Of a DNA stretch of 64,000 nucleotides, positions 53,172 through 63,458 are shown piece by piece. The notes under the pieces are model-generated. The model saw nothing but the letters and a program-made list of their open reading frames with translations. It made no database searches and was not told the DNA's origin. The position numbers and the translations under genes are program-made. This DNA comes from a virus: positions 1-64,000 of IMG/VR virus record IMGVR_UViG_3300007770_001284; one strand, written 5' to 3'. Within the stretch, counting starts at the first letter, position 1. The number at the start of each line of letters is the position of its first letter.

Positions 53172-56100
53172 TGCCTGTTGTTACTTCTGTTATAAGCGGT
53201 TCTAATGATAGTTTAATTCTATCAGGTGGGGTGAACGAGGGAGTTCACCTTACTGGGTCTGTTTTCTTTAAGAATGCCGCTAAGTTTGGTGGTGGTTACG
53301 GTGACTCTGGGGTAACCATCACATCAGCCGGCGCAGTTTCTGCAGATGGGAATGTAGTAGCCGGCGGAAATATAACAATTGGCGGAAATATCTCTGGAGA
53401 CGGAGACGAAAGCAAAACTATTTTCGCAGAAACGGCTACTTCTTCAAACACGATTACAATCGGTGGTGGTGGTAAGGTCGTCGCGTCTGGAGACTTGCAG
53501 ATTACCCACACGGGTTCATTTGGTGCGCTGCAGGTCGGAACAGATTACGATGGTAACAATGTTCCTGATGCTGGATATCCGTTCAGAGTGTCAAATGATG
53601 CTGATGACGTAGGAATAGTCATTGATGCTGGAAACAACAAGGTCGCTTCGCTTCTTTTTTCTGAGCGAAGTCTAGAAACCGCGGCACCTGGATGGTTTGT
53701 AGACCACAATGCAGACGTTAAAAATAGATCATCATGGCGCACACAGGGCGAAGAGCAAGGCCAGGGTGCGATAGTAATTCATAATGACCTAAAATCTGTA
53801 AGAATCGGTGGGGGTGATATTGCAGGCGATGGGTATGACGCGGAGAGTCTTGTCATCACAAGCTCTGACTATCGTGATCCGTCAATGATTCGTATTCGTA
53901 CCAAGCACGGTTCCCGAAGCAAAGAAGCGTATCCTGCAATTTCGTGGATGATGGAAGCAGCCACAAGCACCAACACTGGTCATTGGGTTATGGGAATTGA
54001 TCCCTACTCTGACGGTGATGGTGATAGCGCTGGCGAGTATCTCAAGATAAACGCATCAAGTCCCGGCAGCTCAACTGGTATGTCAAATACTACTGCAATG
54101 ACATTTAGAAAGGGTGGCGATGACGCAGCTGTAGGCGTTGGAGGCTCCACTAACAGCAGATCCTTAATTCCTACGGGCACGCTCCACGTGGAAAATGCGA
54201 AAGCCATCGCGTACTCGATGACCAAAGATCTGACAAGCGCGCAGCTCTTCATTGGAAACTCATATAACTCAACAAACGCTGCATCGGCCGGAATATATCT
54301 TGACGTGTCATCTGACTCAGATGATACAAAGCACTCTGCTCACTTGATAGCTGTTAGCAACGGCGTTGCAGCAGAACATACTGCGTATTTCTCACTTGGC
54401 CTGTATGACGGTTCTGGAAACGCAAACTCAACAAGAAGTCGATTTAGGGTGGACGACCAAGGTGGCGCTCTTTTTATAAGCGGTACTAACCCATCCGCTG
54501 GAGCTGGTTGGCCGAAACCAGAAGTCTCGAATAATGAGGTAAACGTTGAGGTACCGTCTGGGTCGCTGACGCTGTTATCTAATGTGAATTTTGCCAGCCA
54601 GCCAACGCTCAACTTTGTGGCTTGGCCCGCCAACGCATACGCTGCCCGATCAGTCACCTCTGGTCAAGAAATGGGCAGAATTTCTTGGTGGAGTTCCGAT
54701 ACGGATCTTTCTGAAGGGGAGCGAGTTGGTGCATTTATAGAAGCGGTTGCAGACGCTAACCATACAGCCGTTGCCAAGTCTCCAATGAAGCTAGATTTCT
54801 ACACTAGGGGAAATGCCGCGGCAAGCCCAGACGTAAGACTGTCAATCAGCTCGAGCGGCAGGGTGACCATAGCTGGTGACGCGGATGTTGGTGGCGATCT
54901 TACTGTTGAGGGTAACGATATCAAGGACTCCGGTGGGAACGCAGCTGTCACATTTGACGGTTCACAAAATACGACGTTGGGTGGCAATTTGACGGGGTCC
55001 AATGCTCTCCTGTCAGGTGACCTCAACCTGGGTACGGGTATTGCCTTCCAGCAAGCCAGCTCTAATCTCACTGTTGAAGTAACAAATAGTATCGTACTAG
55101 ACTCAGACAGCGGATTTGTCCACATCAAAGATGGCGGTGCTAGCCACTTTAAGTTTGATTGCAACAATACAGCATTCACGATCTACGATGACACGTTCGC
55201 AGCAGATTATCTTTCATTCCAAGTTGCGGCAGATGGCGCGTCGACGATCTCGACAGGTGATAACGGATCGGGTGAGTCAGGTCACTTAACGCTGGCCCCG
55301 GATGGAGAAATATATCTGGAAACTAAGGGAGCTGTGCACGGTCCTATAGACTTACCCTTATCTATGTCTTCCGATAAGAGCATGATCCTTCAAACTGATG
55401 CGGATGGTGATGACACGGGTGACGTCAGTACGATGCATTGGGATTTCCTACGCTATACAACACTCGTCGCCCAGATGAATGGTTACGGTGATCTTTGGCT
55501 CAATGGTGATCTTACTATTGAGGGTAACGATCTTAGGGACTCTGGTGATAACGCTGTCATTACCTTTGATGGTTCCGGTAACGTTCACAACAACGTTAAG
55601 TTCAATAACGGCTTGACAGTCGGAAGTACGAAATATCTTTACGACGATACGGGTGGTGCCCTATATTTCGCCGGAAGCACACACCTCCAGACAGCTGGTG
55701 ATTTCACAGTTGGTGGCAATCTTAAGAAGGGCACACTGACAATCACTGCCAATGAAATCGATGCGTCTTCCGGCGATCTCACATTAGACGTTGCAGGGGA
55801 CATCGCGTTGGACGCCGCAGGCGATCAGATAGCGTTTAAAGATAGCGGTGTCACACGTCTGACCGTTGATATGACAGAGAGTCTTCCAGTACTAAGTGGT
55901 AGCGGTGACTTTTACATTAAGTCAAGCGAGTCTCTTATCTTCCAAATTGACACAGATAACAACGGATCGGAGAAATATTCATTCCTGGATGGTGCTGGGA
56001 CTGAAGTCTTTAGTATCGCTGAAACTGGAACGCTCTTTGTATCCGGGAATGTGATCCAAGATAGCGGTGGAAACAACAACATCTTATTCGATGGTGATGG

Positions 56101-58606
56101 TCACACTACAATAAATACCACCACCACGTTAACAGCTACTGGCGGGGGACAGTTGACAATCCAGGGTACAGCAACCACGAACAACAACGCCACTGCTTCC
56201 TCTAACAACACTGCCACTGTTTTAATCGAACCAGCCTCAATAACTGCCGCTGCTCATGTAAGCAGAATTTCATCCCTTCAGATCGATGAACCAAATATTA
56301 GCACAGGCGGTAATTCTATAGCTGAGGCGGCCGCTCTATGGATTGATGCACCCCCAACGGAAGCTGTCGGTAAATATTTGACTTCCAACGCGTCAGGACA
56401 ACAGATAGATAATTTAGCGGCATATTTTTCTGGGTCTATCAGGTCTAACACTAGCTGGGTCGGAGAAAATGTCCTTGCAGAGGCGGACAATATCTATAAA
56501 AATGACAGCTCCTTGCCCGGTTCATACCTCTCTACCGCCCGTGATACTTCCACTGCGGCCGCGGCCGATGTCCCGACAGTAAGAAATCTCTTGGCGACAC
56601 ATGACGGAAAGACCACTGGTAATTATGCCATCAGCATCGGCGGCGCTAGCGGCGATAATTACAATTGGCCGGCCGATGTTGTACCGAGGTGGGGATTGAA
56701 TCCTTCATCTACAACCAATGATGGTACAACTGCAATTGACGTCTGGACAGGATACCTTCCAGGAACTCTAACTACTGGCGCCACGACCTCTTGGTCGGCA
56801 AGCGCAAATGCTCATAATTTGCATGGCGGCAGTGCCGCATCTTCGCTAGGGGACTCTTCATCTGATACGACACCAGATCATGATGCCGCTAAACACACAT
56901 TAGATCCGATCGGCGGAGACGTCGTCGACGCACATATAGAAGTTCATAACGGCTATTCTTCGGGAAACAACGGTATTCGTTTCGCCCTTGGTAATTTTAT
57001 AAACCAAGGTACATATTCTGCTACTCCTAATGCTAATTCTGATAATTTCGTCTTTCATTTTACATGCTGGACTGATAATGCCAGTTGGGAGAGCAGTGAT
57101 GACTTCATTGTATATTTTACTAAATCCGATGGCACCCAGCTAAGTGCTACTAATATTACAGTCCTCGCCCGGAAAGTTTCGAATTCGGCTACTTGGGAAA
57201 ATTCTGATGCCACCACCGACACCGGCAGTGCTACAGCAAATGTTGAGTTTCGTCCTCAAGATACTTCCGGGTGTGTTCTTGCCAGTTCGGCCTTAGGGGA
57301 GGGGTTCGCGAATAGGGCTCAAGTAAAAATCACCGTCCAGGCATCGAACATGGGTTCTCTCAGTCATGTGTTTATAGCAAACTCCGCGACTGGGAACGTC
57401 GAAAAACTTCATATTTCCAATGTGTTTGCTTTTGCTTACGACACAGGAGCTAACCCTCCGTACGAAGACGTCGCAGCGAAAACTTATCTTGATAATGATA
57501 CCCCAGGAACTGCTGGGAATATTGCAACCGCTCTAGAATTTAATAATGCAGTTTATACTGGCGCTGAAGGCGCTTCGTGGACCACCCTAAGGTTTCTGAT
57601 GTCGACTGGTGGCGCAGCAATTGACCAACCAGATAGTGACGGAGCCATGAGCGCCATGAGCAATAACGAACACGCCGTCTTTATGGTTTCGTACGACGGC
57701 GGTACAAATTACAGCACAGCGGATTGGAAGTGGAGAAAGTATACCGCCACAGGCGCGCCGCCAGCAGTACCTTCCCACGGCCTTGGCCAAGATTACTGGA
57801 TCGATCTGGCCAATAACGGTGTTATTGACGGTTCGGAAATGGGCTATGAATGGCAATGGTTTGAAATAGATCTTCCGCTGGACTCTGAACATGATCTTTC
57901 ATCGTTTAGAGGTAGGTTTGGCTGCGATGCAACGTCTGAAGACAGGGGGTTTGCTGTACATCAACATTCTATTAACCAGTATCACCAACAGGGTGTCAAA
58001 ACTTATCGTGATGCAAACTCAATTGTTCATGAAACGTTTTCAGGAAAACAGGATATAGAGTGGAAAGCCAGAAGTTATGCTAACGAAGGGACTACCAACA
58101 CTTGGCTCAAGTATGATGCTACCGCAGAAACTGTCTCACTTGGAACCATGGCGCCGGCGCTGTCTGGAAGTCATAACATTTATGCACCGGCTTATATTTC
58201 TGTCACTAGTGGGGAAACGTCATCTACTCTCACAAACGTACAAAATGTTTGGGACGAAGCCAATTATCCCGGGGGCAACATAACCTATGACCAGCATGTA
58301 CAACAAGGGATTACATACACTGCCTCTAACGGAAGATTTACCGTCGATGCAGCTGGAGTATACGACGTCACTTTCGTTGGTATCCTAGAAGCGCAGTCCA
58401 CAGACTGCAGTCTTCTCCTATATGTCAACACCACTGCAGAAATAACGGCGACAACCCAAGTCCACACATCAGTCGATCCAGTGGAGAGAACCCTCACAGG
58501 AATATTTCACCTGAATGCTAATGACTACATCCAGATTTATATAGATGACACTTCTGGCGGTACTGTCAATACCGGGTCGACAATTAGTATTAGAAAAATT
58601 GGTTAA
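53171..58606 (+). CDS. giant fibre/adhesin protein with C1q-like end, 1811 residues
   Basis: It opens with short beta repeats (SGGVNEGVHLTGSVFFKNAAKFGG) like its neighbour, and contains repeated DLTVEGNDIKDSGGNA / DLTIEGNDLRDSGDNA modules near 575 and 780, then less repetitive domains. The last 110 residues (GRFTVDAAGVYDVTFVG, LLLYVNTTAEI, TLTGIFHLNANDYIQIYIDD, TISIRKIG) match a C1q/TNF-like jelly roll, a typical receptor-binding tip. Expected to be a virion fibre; the two giant genes may form proximal and distal parts of one fibre. Confidence 0.86.
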   Translation: MPVVTSVISGSNDSLILSGGVNEGVHLTGSVFFKNAAKFGGGYGDSGVTITSAGAVSADGNVVAGGNITIGGNISGDGDESKTIFAETATSSNTITIGGGGKVVASGDLQITHTGSFGALQVGTDYDGNNVPDAGYPFRVSNDADDVGIVIDAGNNKVASLLFSERSLETAAPGWFVDHNADVKNRSSWRTQGEEQGQGAIVIHNDLKSVRIGGGDIAGDGYDAESLVITSSDYRDPSMIRIRTKHGSRSKEAYPAISWMMEAATSTNTGHWVMGIDPYSDGDGDSAGEYLKINASSPGSSTGMSNTTAMTFRKGGDDAAVGVGGSTNSRSLIPTGTLHVENAKAIAYSMTKDLTSAQLFIGNSYNSTNAASAGIYLDVSSDSDDTKHSAHLIAVSNGVAAEHTAYFSLGLYDGSGNANSTRSRFRVDDQGGALFISGTNPSAGAGWPKPEVSNNEVNVEVPSGSLTLLSNVNFASQPTLNFVAWPANAYAARSVTSGQEMGRISWWSSDTDLSEGERVGAFIEAVADANHTAVAKSPMKLDFYTRGNAAASPDVRLSISSSGRVTIAGDADVGGDLTVEGNDIKDSGGNAAVTFDGSQNTTLGGNLTGSNALLSGDLNLGTGIAFQQASSNLTVEVTNSIVLDSDSGFVHIKDGGASHFKFDCNNTAFTIYDDTFAADYLSFQVAADGASTISTGDNGSGESGHLTLAPDGEIYLETKGAVHGPIDLPLSMSSDKSMILQTDADGDDTGDVSTMHWDFLRYTTLVAQMNGYGDLWLNGDLTIEGNDLRDSGDNAVITFDGSGNVHNNVKFNNGLTVGSTKYLYDDTGGALYFAGSTHLQTAGDFTVGGNLKKGTLTITANEIDASSGDLTLDVAGDIALDAAGDQIAFKDSGVTRLTVDMTESLPVLSGSGDFYIKSSESLIFQIDTDNNGSEKYSFLDGAGTEVFSIAETGTLFVSGNVIQDSGGNNNILFDGDGHTTINTTTTLTATGGGQLTIQGTATTNNNATASSNNTATVLIEPASITAAAHVSRISSLQIDEPNISTGGNSIAEAAALWIDAPPTEAVGKYLTSNASGQQIDNLAAYFSGSIRSNTSWVGENVLAEADNIYKNDSSLPGSYLSTARDTSTAAAADVPTVRNLLATHDGKTTGNYAISIGGASGDNYNWPADVVPRWGLNPSSTTNDGTTAIDVWTGYLPGTLTTGATTSWSASANAHNLHGGSAASSLGDSSSDTTPDHDAAKHTLDPIGGDVVDAHIEVHNGYSSGNNGIRFALGNFINQGTYSATPNANSDNFVFHFTCWTDNASWESSDDFIVYFTKSDGTQLSATNITVLARKVSNSATWENSDATTDTGSATANVEFRPQDTSGCVLASSALGEGFANRAQVKITVQASNMGSLSHVFIANSATGNVEKLHISNVFAFAYDTGANPPYEDVAAKTYLDNDTPGTAGNIATALEFNNAVYTGAEGASWTTLRFLMSTGGAAIDQPDSDGAMSAMSNNEHAVFMVSYDGGTNYSTADWKWRKYTATGAPPAVPSHGLGQDYWIDLANNGVIDGSEMGYEWQWFEIDLPLDSEHDLSSFRGRFGCDATSEDRGFAVHQHSINQYHQQGVKTYRDANSIVHETFSGKQDIEWKARSYANEGTTNTWLKYDATAETVSLGTMAPALSGSHNIYAPAYISVTSGETSSTLTNVQNVWDEANYPGGNITYDQHVQQGITYTASNGRFTVDAAGVYDVTFVGILEAQSTDCSLLLYVNTTAEITATTQVHTSVDPVERTLTGIFHLNANDYIQIYIDDTSGGTVNTGSTISIRKIG

Positions 58607-58618
58607 TTGATCAATTAA
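58603..58618. repeat. 16-base palindrome at the end of the fibre gene
   Basis: TTAATTGATCAATTAA is a perfect inverted repeat overlapping the stop codon of the fibre gene. Too AT-rich for a strong terminator; it may be a weak one or a protein site. Confidence 0.7.
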
Positions 58619-58786
58619 ATTATTAAATTAGAAAAATTTACTAAAGAAAACAGATATACTGGATTACTGAGGAGCTGAATTCAGAATTAGAATAATAGCT
58701 CTGTAAAATTTGTACAGGAAAATAATTCAATTTCTTTTCTTTATACAGTGGCCCGCCAGGGGTTATTATTCTGGTGAGGTACCTGA
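58607..58786. other. 180-base AT-rich intergenic region
   Basis: No gene. After the palindrome it is AT-rich; TTTATACAG near 58740 and GGTGAGG before ATG 58787 are the only signals, so a promoter for the glycosyltransferase unit may lie here but no convincing -35/-10 pair is visible. Confidence 0.4.
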
Positions 58787-60709
58787 ATGTTTAGTAGTCC
58801 GTTTGAAACCAACACAGTAACAATTGATCAATCTGCTGATGTTGTATTCGTTGCAGACATGTTTGTTGAAGATTACGTAGGTGGAGCTGAATTAACCACA
58901 GAAGCGTTAGCATCTTCCTCAGGCTTGAATGTACAGAAATTACATGCAGCACATGTCACAATGGAACTGTTGGCCGCTGGAGTGGAAAAATATTGGATAT
59001 TTGGAAATTTCAGTTCGCTTAATCCAGAACTAATTCCTAGTATAGTGGGGAATATGAAATATTCTATTCTAGAATATGACTATAAGTTCTGTGCATATCG
59101 TTCAATAGAAAAACACAAGTTTGAAACAGGAAATGAATGTAACTGTCATGATCAAATTCATGGTAAAATTATATCATCTTTCTTCCACGGTGCCCAGTCT
59201 ATCTGGTGGATGAGCGAAGAACAAGAACAAAGATATTTAGAGAGATTTCCTTTCTTGTCAGAAAATACAAGGGTTGTTCTTAGCAGCGTATTTGATGAAA
59301 GTTTCTTTGCTGCTATCAAGGTATTGACTGAGCAAAATAAAGACACAGAAAAGAAAGGATGGATTGTCCTCGGTTCTGATTCTTGGATTAAGGGTGCCGG
59401 CGCTGCAGAAGCCTATTGTCAGGAAAACAATTTAGAGTATGAGGTTGTTTGGAATATTCCGTATCAAGATATTCTTCAGAAGCTAGCTGTTGCACAAGGA
59501 TTCGTTTACCTTCCAGAGGGTGGTGATACATGTCCGCGAATGGTAATTGAGGCAAAGCTTTTGGGATGTGAGCTAGTATTGAATGACCACGTTCAACATA
59601 AGGACGAAGAATGGTTTACTTCTTCTTCGATTATAGACACATTGTCGTATTTGTACGCAGCTCGTAATCGATTCTGGAGCACGATTAAAAATACAATGAA
59701 CTATGTTCCAACGCTTAGTGGATATGTGACTGTTAGAAATGCAAATGATATGGGATATCCATGGAAGGCTTGTATAGAGTCAATGCTCGGATTTTGTAAT
59801 GAGGTTGTTGTTGTAGACGGTGGTTCAACCGACAACACTTGGGAGGAGCTGGAAGCGTATTCAAGAGATGAATCGCGATTAGTCGTTAAGCGTTTCGCAA
59901 TTGATCCGACACACCCAAGCTTTGCATATGAATCTGATGGTAAATTAAAGGCTCGCGCAAGAGAGCTATGCACTAGCGACTATTGTTGGCAAATGGACGC
60001 TGATGAAATTGTGCATGAAACAGACTATGCAAAAATTCATCAAATCTTAATGTCATTTCCGAAGCTTATCGATGTTATTGCGTTACCTATTATTGAGTAT
60101 TGGGGGTCGATTGAGAAAGTTAGGGTTGATGTGAATCCTTGGAAATGGCGTTTGAGCAGGAACCTGCCACACATCACACAAGGTATACCAGCAGATTTGC
60201 GTCGGTTTGATGATGATGGTAATGAGTACGCTGCATTTGGCACTGACACGTGCGATTACATCCATGCCGAATCACGGGAGAGACTACAGTTTTGGTCATT
60301 TTACTCTCAGGATGTACATGAAATGAGGGCTGCGTCGCTGTCAGGGAACGCAGATGCTTTAGAAGCATACGAAGAGTGGTTTAACGCCGTTGTCGATCAT
60401 CTCCCCGGCGTACACCATTATTCATGGTTTGACATTGGTAATAAGATAAAGCAATATAAGAAGCACTGGGGGGCGTTTTGGAAAAGCCAATATCGTCATG
60501 ATGCTGAGGACACCGCCGAGAACAACGTCATGTTTGATAAGCCGTGGGAGGAAGTGACGGATAACGATATTGATAATTTGGCAGTTCGATTGGCTGATCA
60601 ACTTGGTGGGTGGATATTTCACAGAAAGATTGATTTTTCTGAACCGACACCACACATAACGATTAATAGAGAACATCCCGTTGCATTTCTTAAGAAGCAC
60701 TCAGATTAG
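58787..60709 (+). CDS. two-domain glycosyltransferase (GT4-like plus GT2-like)
   Basis: 640 residues. The first 300 look like a GT-B enzyme: VVFVADMFVEDYVGGAELTTE at the start, WIVLGSDSWIKGAGAA, and LPEGGDTCPRMVIEAKLLG, the E-x7-E-type donor-binding end. From about 315 a GT-A (GT2) domain begins: VVVVDGGSTDNTWEEL, then KARARELC and WQMDADEIV with a DxD for the metal. Two transferases in one chain suggest sequential sugar additions. Gene order right after the fibres suggests glycosylation of virion or host surface. Confidence 0.85.
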   Translation: MFSSPFETNTVTIDQSADVVFVADMFVEDYVGGAELTTEALASSSGLNVQKLHAAHVTMELLAAGVEKYWIFGNFSSLNPELIPSIVGNMKYSILEYDYKFCAYRSIEKHKFETGNECNCHDQIHGKIISSFFHGAQSIWWMSEEQEQRYLERFPFLSENTRVVLSSVFDESFFAAIKVLTEQNKDTEKKGWIVLGSDSWIKGAGAAEAYCQENNLEYEVVWNIPYQDILQKLAVAQGFVYLPEGGDTCPRMVIEAKLLGCELVLNDHVQHKDEEWFTSSSIIDTLSYLYAARNRFWSTIKNTMNYVPTLSGYVTVRNANDMGYPWKACIESMLGFCNEVVVVDGGSTDNTWEELEAYSRDESRLVVKRFAIDPTHPSFAYESDGKLKARARELCTSDYCWQMDADEIVHETDYAKIHQILMSFPKLIDVIALPIIEYWGSIEKVRVDVNPWKWRLSRNLPHITQGIPADLRRFDDDGNEYAAFGTDTCDYIHAESRERLQFWSFYSQDVHEMRAASLSGNADALEAYEEWFNAVVDHLPGVHHYSWFDIGNKIKQYKKHWGAFWKSQYRHDAEDTAENNVMFDKPWEEVTDNDIDNLAVRLADQLGGWIFHRKIDFSEPTPHITINREHPVAFLKKHSD

Positions 60710-60723
60710 CCAGGAAGGATTCA

Positions 60724-61506
60724 ATGGCTAAGGTCAGTATTGTACTAGCAGTTCACAATGGCGGAAAAACGATCGGTCGAGCACTTAAGTCCGTTGCTGA
60801 GCAGACGTATCGGGATTTTGAAACAATTTTAGTGGACAACAATTGTACTGATAATACACTTGAGATAGCAAAAGAATATTCTGAGACTGCGAACATACGA
60901 GTTGTTAAGTGCAAGACTCCTGGCCATCCAGCAGCTTTAAACACTGGGATATACAACAGCGATTCTCCTTATATCGCTCGACAAGACGATGATGACTATT
61001 GGTATCCAAGTAAGCTAGAGAAGCAGGTCGCATTTTTAGATTCAAATCCAGAAGTAGGTGTTCTGGGAACTCGAATACGATTAGTGAATGCGGCCGGCGA
61101 AGAAGAAGAGCTTGGATCAATGGGGCGCCCAGTTGTGTACCCGCCTGATGATCACAATATCAAGTATTTTTTGATCCAAGGGCAGAACGCTTTTTGTCAT
61201 TCTTCTGTTGTCATGAGACGAGAGGTGCCGCTAATAGCTGGTGGTTATAGTGAGCATTTTCCACTAGCGCAAGATATGCATTTATGGTTAAAGGCTATAC
61301 CATATTTCGCCTTTGCAAATTTACCAGAAGTATTAGTTGATTACACTCAGGCACCGACCGACTGGGACAATCAAAAATATGATCCGAGAGTTGTCAGAGT
61401 TTTGTCGACGATGTATTACCAACTATACAAACTTCAGGGTGTAATTTCTGGTGATAGGCAGGAAGTGATTTACGATTGGGAGATTGAAAGGAAATATGAG
61501 CGATAG
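60724..61506 (+). CDS. family 2 glycosyltransferase
   Basis: 260 residues. KVSIVLAVHNGGKTIGRALKS, VDNNCTDNTLEIAKEY, ARQDDDDYW (DxD) and HPAALNTGI form the GT-A fold of GT2; LAQDMHLWLKAI gives the acidic catalytic segment. CAGGAAGG precedes ATG 60724. It overlaps the next gene by 11 bases. Confidence 0.92.
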   Translation: MAKVSIVLAVHNGGKTIGRALKSVAEQTYRDFETILVDNNCTDNTLEIAKEYSETANIRVVKCKTPGHPAALNTGIYNSDSPYIARQDDDDYWYPSKLEKQVAFLDSNPEVGVLGTRIRLVNAAGEEEELGSMGRPVVYPPDDHNIKYFLIQGQNAFCHSSVVMRREVPLIAGGYSEHFPLAQDMHLWLKAIPYFAFANLPEVLVDYTQAPTDWDNQKYDPRVVRVLSTMYYQLYKLQGVISGDRQEVIYDWEIERKYER

Positions 61507-62638
61507 TCAATGGGCACCCAAAGCGCTAAAAGATATGATCAATTTCGATGGTACTGCTCCTGAAATCGATTGGCGACTCTTAGGACAGGGTCGGTTGCTG
61601 GATAGGTGCACACGTTCCAATCCAGAGCTCACTTTTATGATACCTTTCGCTGCAGATTCTTTATCACGGGTAATCAATTTATGTCTTGTTGTATCGCACT
61701 TATTGATGAACACCAGTTCAAAGATTCTTCTTACAATAGCAGACGTAAATTACACACTGGATGAATTACAAAATAACCCGAGACTTGGTAACAACGGTAG
61801 AAACTGGAATTACGAGGGTTATTTTTTTGCTACGCTTGCTCAATGGTGGGGTGGCGACACCTTTGAAAAGGTAGCGCTTGGTCGGCTCACTGTAATATTA
61901 CGACCCCGGAAACCTGGAGAACCATTTCATCGAACACTTTATCTTAATGATATGCTTGAGCAAGTTACAACTCGATATGTCGCAAATTTAGACGCCGACG
62001 TCTTAATCGACGCATCGACGATCAGGCTGGCACAGACTATGTTAAGCACCACACTGGATGGAGATGGCGTTGCTGATTTTATTTATCCATACGGTCATGG
62101 CCAGTATTCTTTAAGGGTATGGGCAAAGCACCAGCTTGAGACCTCAAGCGCCCCCGACGGCCACCGCGAAGCTGAAGAAGCAGCTTCAGCGGAGTTGGCA
62201 TATGCAATCATTGAATTGATTGCAAAAGACAATATTGATTTGTTATATTATCAAAATACAATATTAGACGTAGTGAGTGTTCCCTGGTCATCGGCCTTTG
62301 GTCACATATTTTTTGCGAAGACAGAAGCTTATTTGAGGGCGTACGGAGAGAATGAGAATTTTGTTTCGTGGGGTGCTGAAGATATAGAGAGGTTTACTAG
62401 GTTTTCGAAGCTTGGGTTTAAAGTTATGAGATTTCCTTATCCTGTTGTACATCTCGAGCATCCTCGAGGTCTTGATTCTGGAAAGTCTAATCCGCATTTT
62501 CAATCGAATGAAGACTTGTGGGTTTCGCTACAAGACAAAGATGTTGATTGGATCAAGAATTATTATGAAAATTGTGAATATTACAAAGCTCGAAAATGGA
62601 AGAGCCTGGACATGGGTGAATTATTTAAATGGCAATAG
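61496..62638 (+). CDS. glycosyltransferase, galactosyltransferase-like C-terminus
   Basis: 380 residues from ATG 61496 after GAAAGGAAAT. YVANLDADVLID is the DxD strand of a GT-A fold; FVSWGAEDIERFTRFSKLGFKV corresponds to the G.G.ED.....R....G segment of beta-galactosyltransferase-type C-termini. A second gene of the same kind begins at 63459 (LSDHTFIIPYATDS / LTFMIPFAADS; FHRTLYLNDML / FHRTRYLNEML; ANLDADVLI / VNFDADILL), so the enzyme is duplicated. Confidence 0.85.
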   Translation: MSDSQWAPKALKDMINFDGTAPEIDWRLLGQGRLLDRCTRSNPELTFMIPFAADSLSRVINLCLVVSHLLMNTSSKILLTIADVNYTLDELQNNPRLGNNGRNWNYEGYFFATLAQWWGGDTFEKVALGRLTVILRPRKPGEPFHRTLYLNDMLEQVTTRYVANLDADVLIDASTIRLAQTMLSTTLDGDGVADFIYPYGHGQYSLRVWAKHQLETSSAPDGHREAEEAASAELAYAIIELIAKDNIDLLYYQNTILDVVSVPWSSAFGHIFFAKTEAYLRAYGENENFVSWGAEDIERFTRFSKLGFKVMRFPYPVVHLEHPRGLDSGKSNPHFQSNEDLWVSLQDKDVDWIKNYYENCEYYKARKWKSLDMGELFKWQ

Positions 62639-62649
62639 GTGAAAATTAG

Positions 62650-63450
62650 ATGTTTTTTTATTCTGAATTAGGAAAAAATGGAAGGATTGGAAATCAAATG
62701 TTCCAATATGCCACGCTTTTTGCGTTGGGCAAAAATAGACAAATTGACATTGGTATACCTGCCGCTGCAGTTGAGGTGTTTAAGAATACTACAAAGCCGC
62801 TTAGTATTGTTGAGGCCTTCCCCAATTTGTCCGCGAAAAAAATAGACGACATTGAGGCTAAAGGGCAATATCAAGAAGAGAGCTTTTTATTTTCACCAAA
62901 CCTGTTTTTGTTAATGGACAATTGTGATATTCATGGTTACTTCCAGTCTCCCCTTTACTTCTCTAAATTCCAGGAGGAGTTGAGAGAAGAGTTTCAATTT
63001 AGCAGAGATATAGATTCTGTTGCTCAAGGAAAAATAGATGATATTCGATCTTCTGATTCTCTTGTATGTGCCGTACATTTCAGGCGCTCCGATTATCTAG
63101 AGTTCCCAAATTTTCACACTAATCTAGAAGCAGAATACTACAACACGGCAATCTCGATTATGCTAAATAAATTTCCTGACATTAAATTTGTAGCGTTTTC
63201 AGATGATGCTGAGTGGCTTCAAGAGACTTTGCCCCCAGAGATTTTGGCTTCCCCAGGTGAAAACCAATTCGAAGATATGTGTATGATGACTAAATGTGAC
63301 GCTCACGTAATCGCTAATTCTTCGTTTAGCTGGTGGGGGGCTTGGTTATCAACAAGTACTAATCTTGTTATCGCGCCCCAGCGCTGGTTTGGTCCTGAGG
63401 GGCCGAAAGACTGGAGTACAATTTACCCACCGGGATGGGGCTTGCTGTAG
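62650..63450 (+). CDS. GT11 alpha-1,2-fucosyltransferase-like protein
   Basis: 266 residues. NGRIGNQMFQYATLFALGK at the N-terminus, CAVHFRRSDYLEF (HxRRxD motif that binds GDP-fucose), FSDDAEWLQE, and CDAHVIANSSFSWWGAWL are the four hallmark motifs of family GT11. It should add L-fucose in alpha-1,2 linkage. It lies between the two galactosyltransferase-like genes, consistent with building a Gal-Fuc type glycan. Confidence 0.93.
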   Translation: MFFYSELGKNGRIGNQMFQYATLFALGKNRQIDIGIPAAAVEVFKNTTKPLSIVEAFPNLSAKKIDDIEAKGQYQEESFLFSPNLFLLMDNCDIHGYFQSPLYFSKFQEELREEFQFSRDIDSVAQGKIDDIRSSDSLVCAVHFRRSDYLEFPNFHTNLEAEYYNTAISIMLNKFPDIKFVAFSDDAEWLQETLPPEILASPGENQFEDMCMMTKCDAHVIANSSFSWWGAWLSTSTNLVIAPQRWFGPEGPKDWSTIYPPGWGLL

Positions 63451-63458
63451 GAGAAATA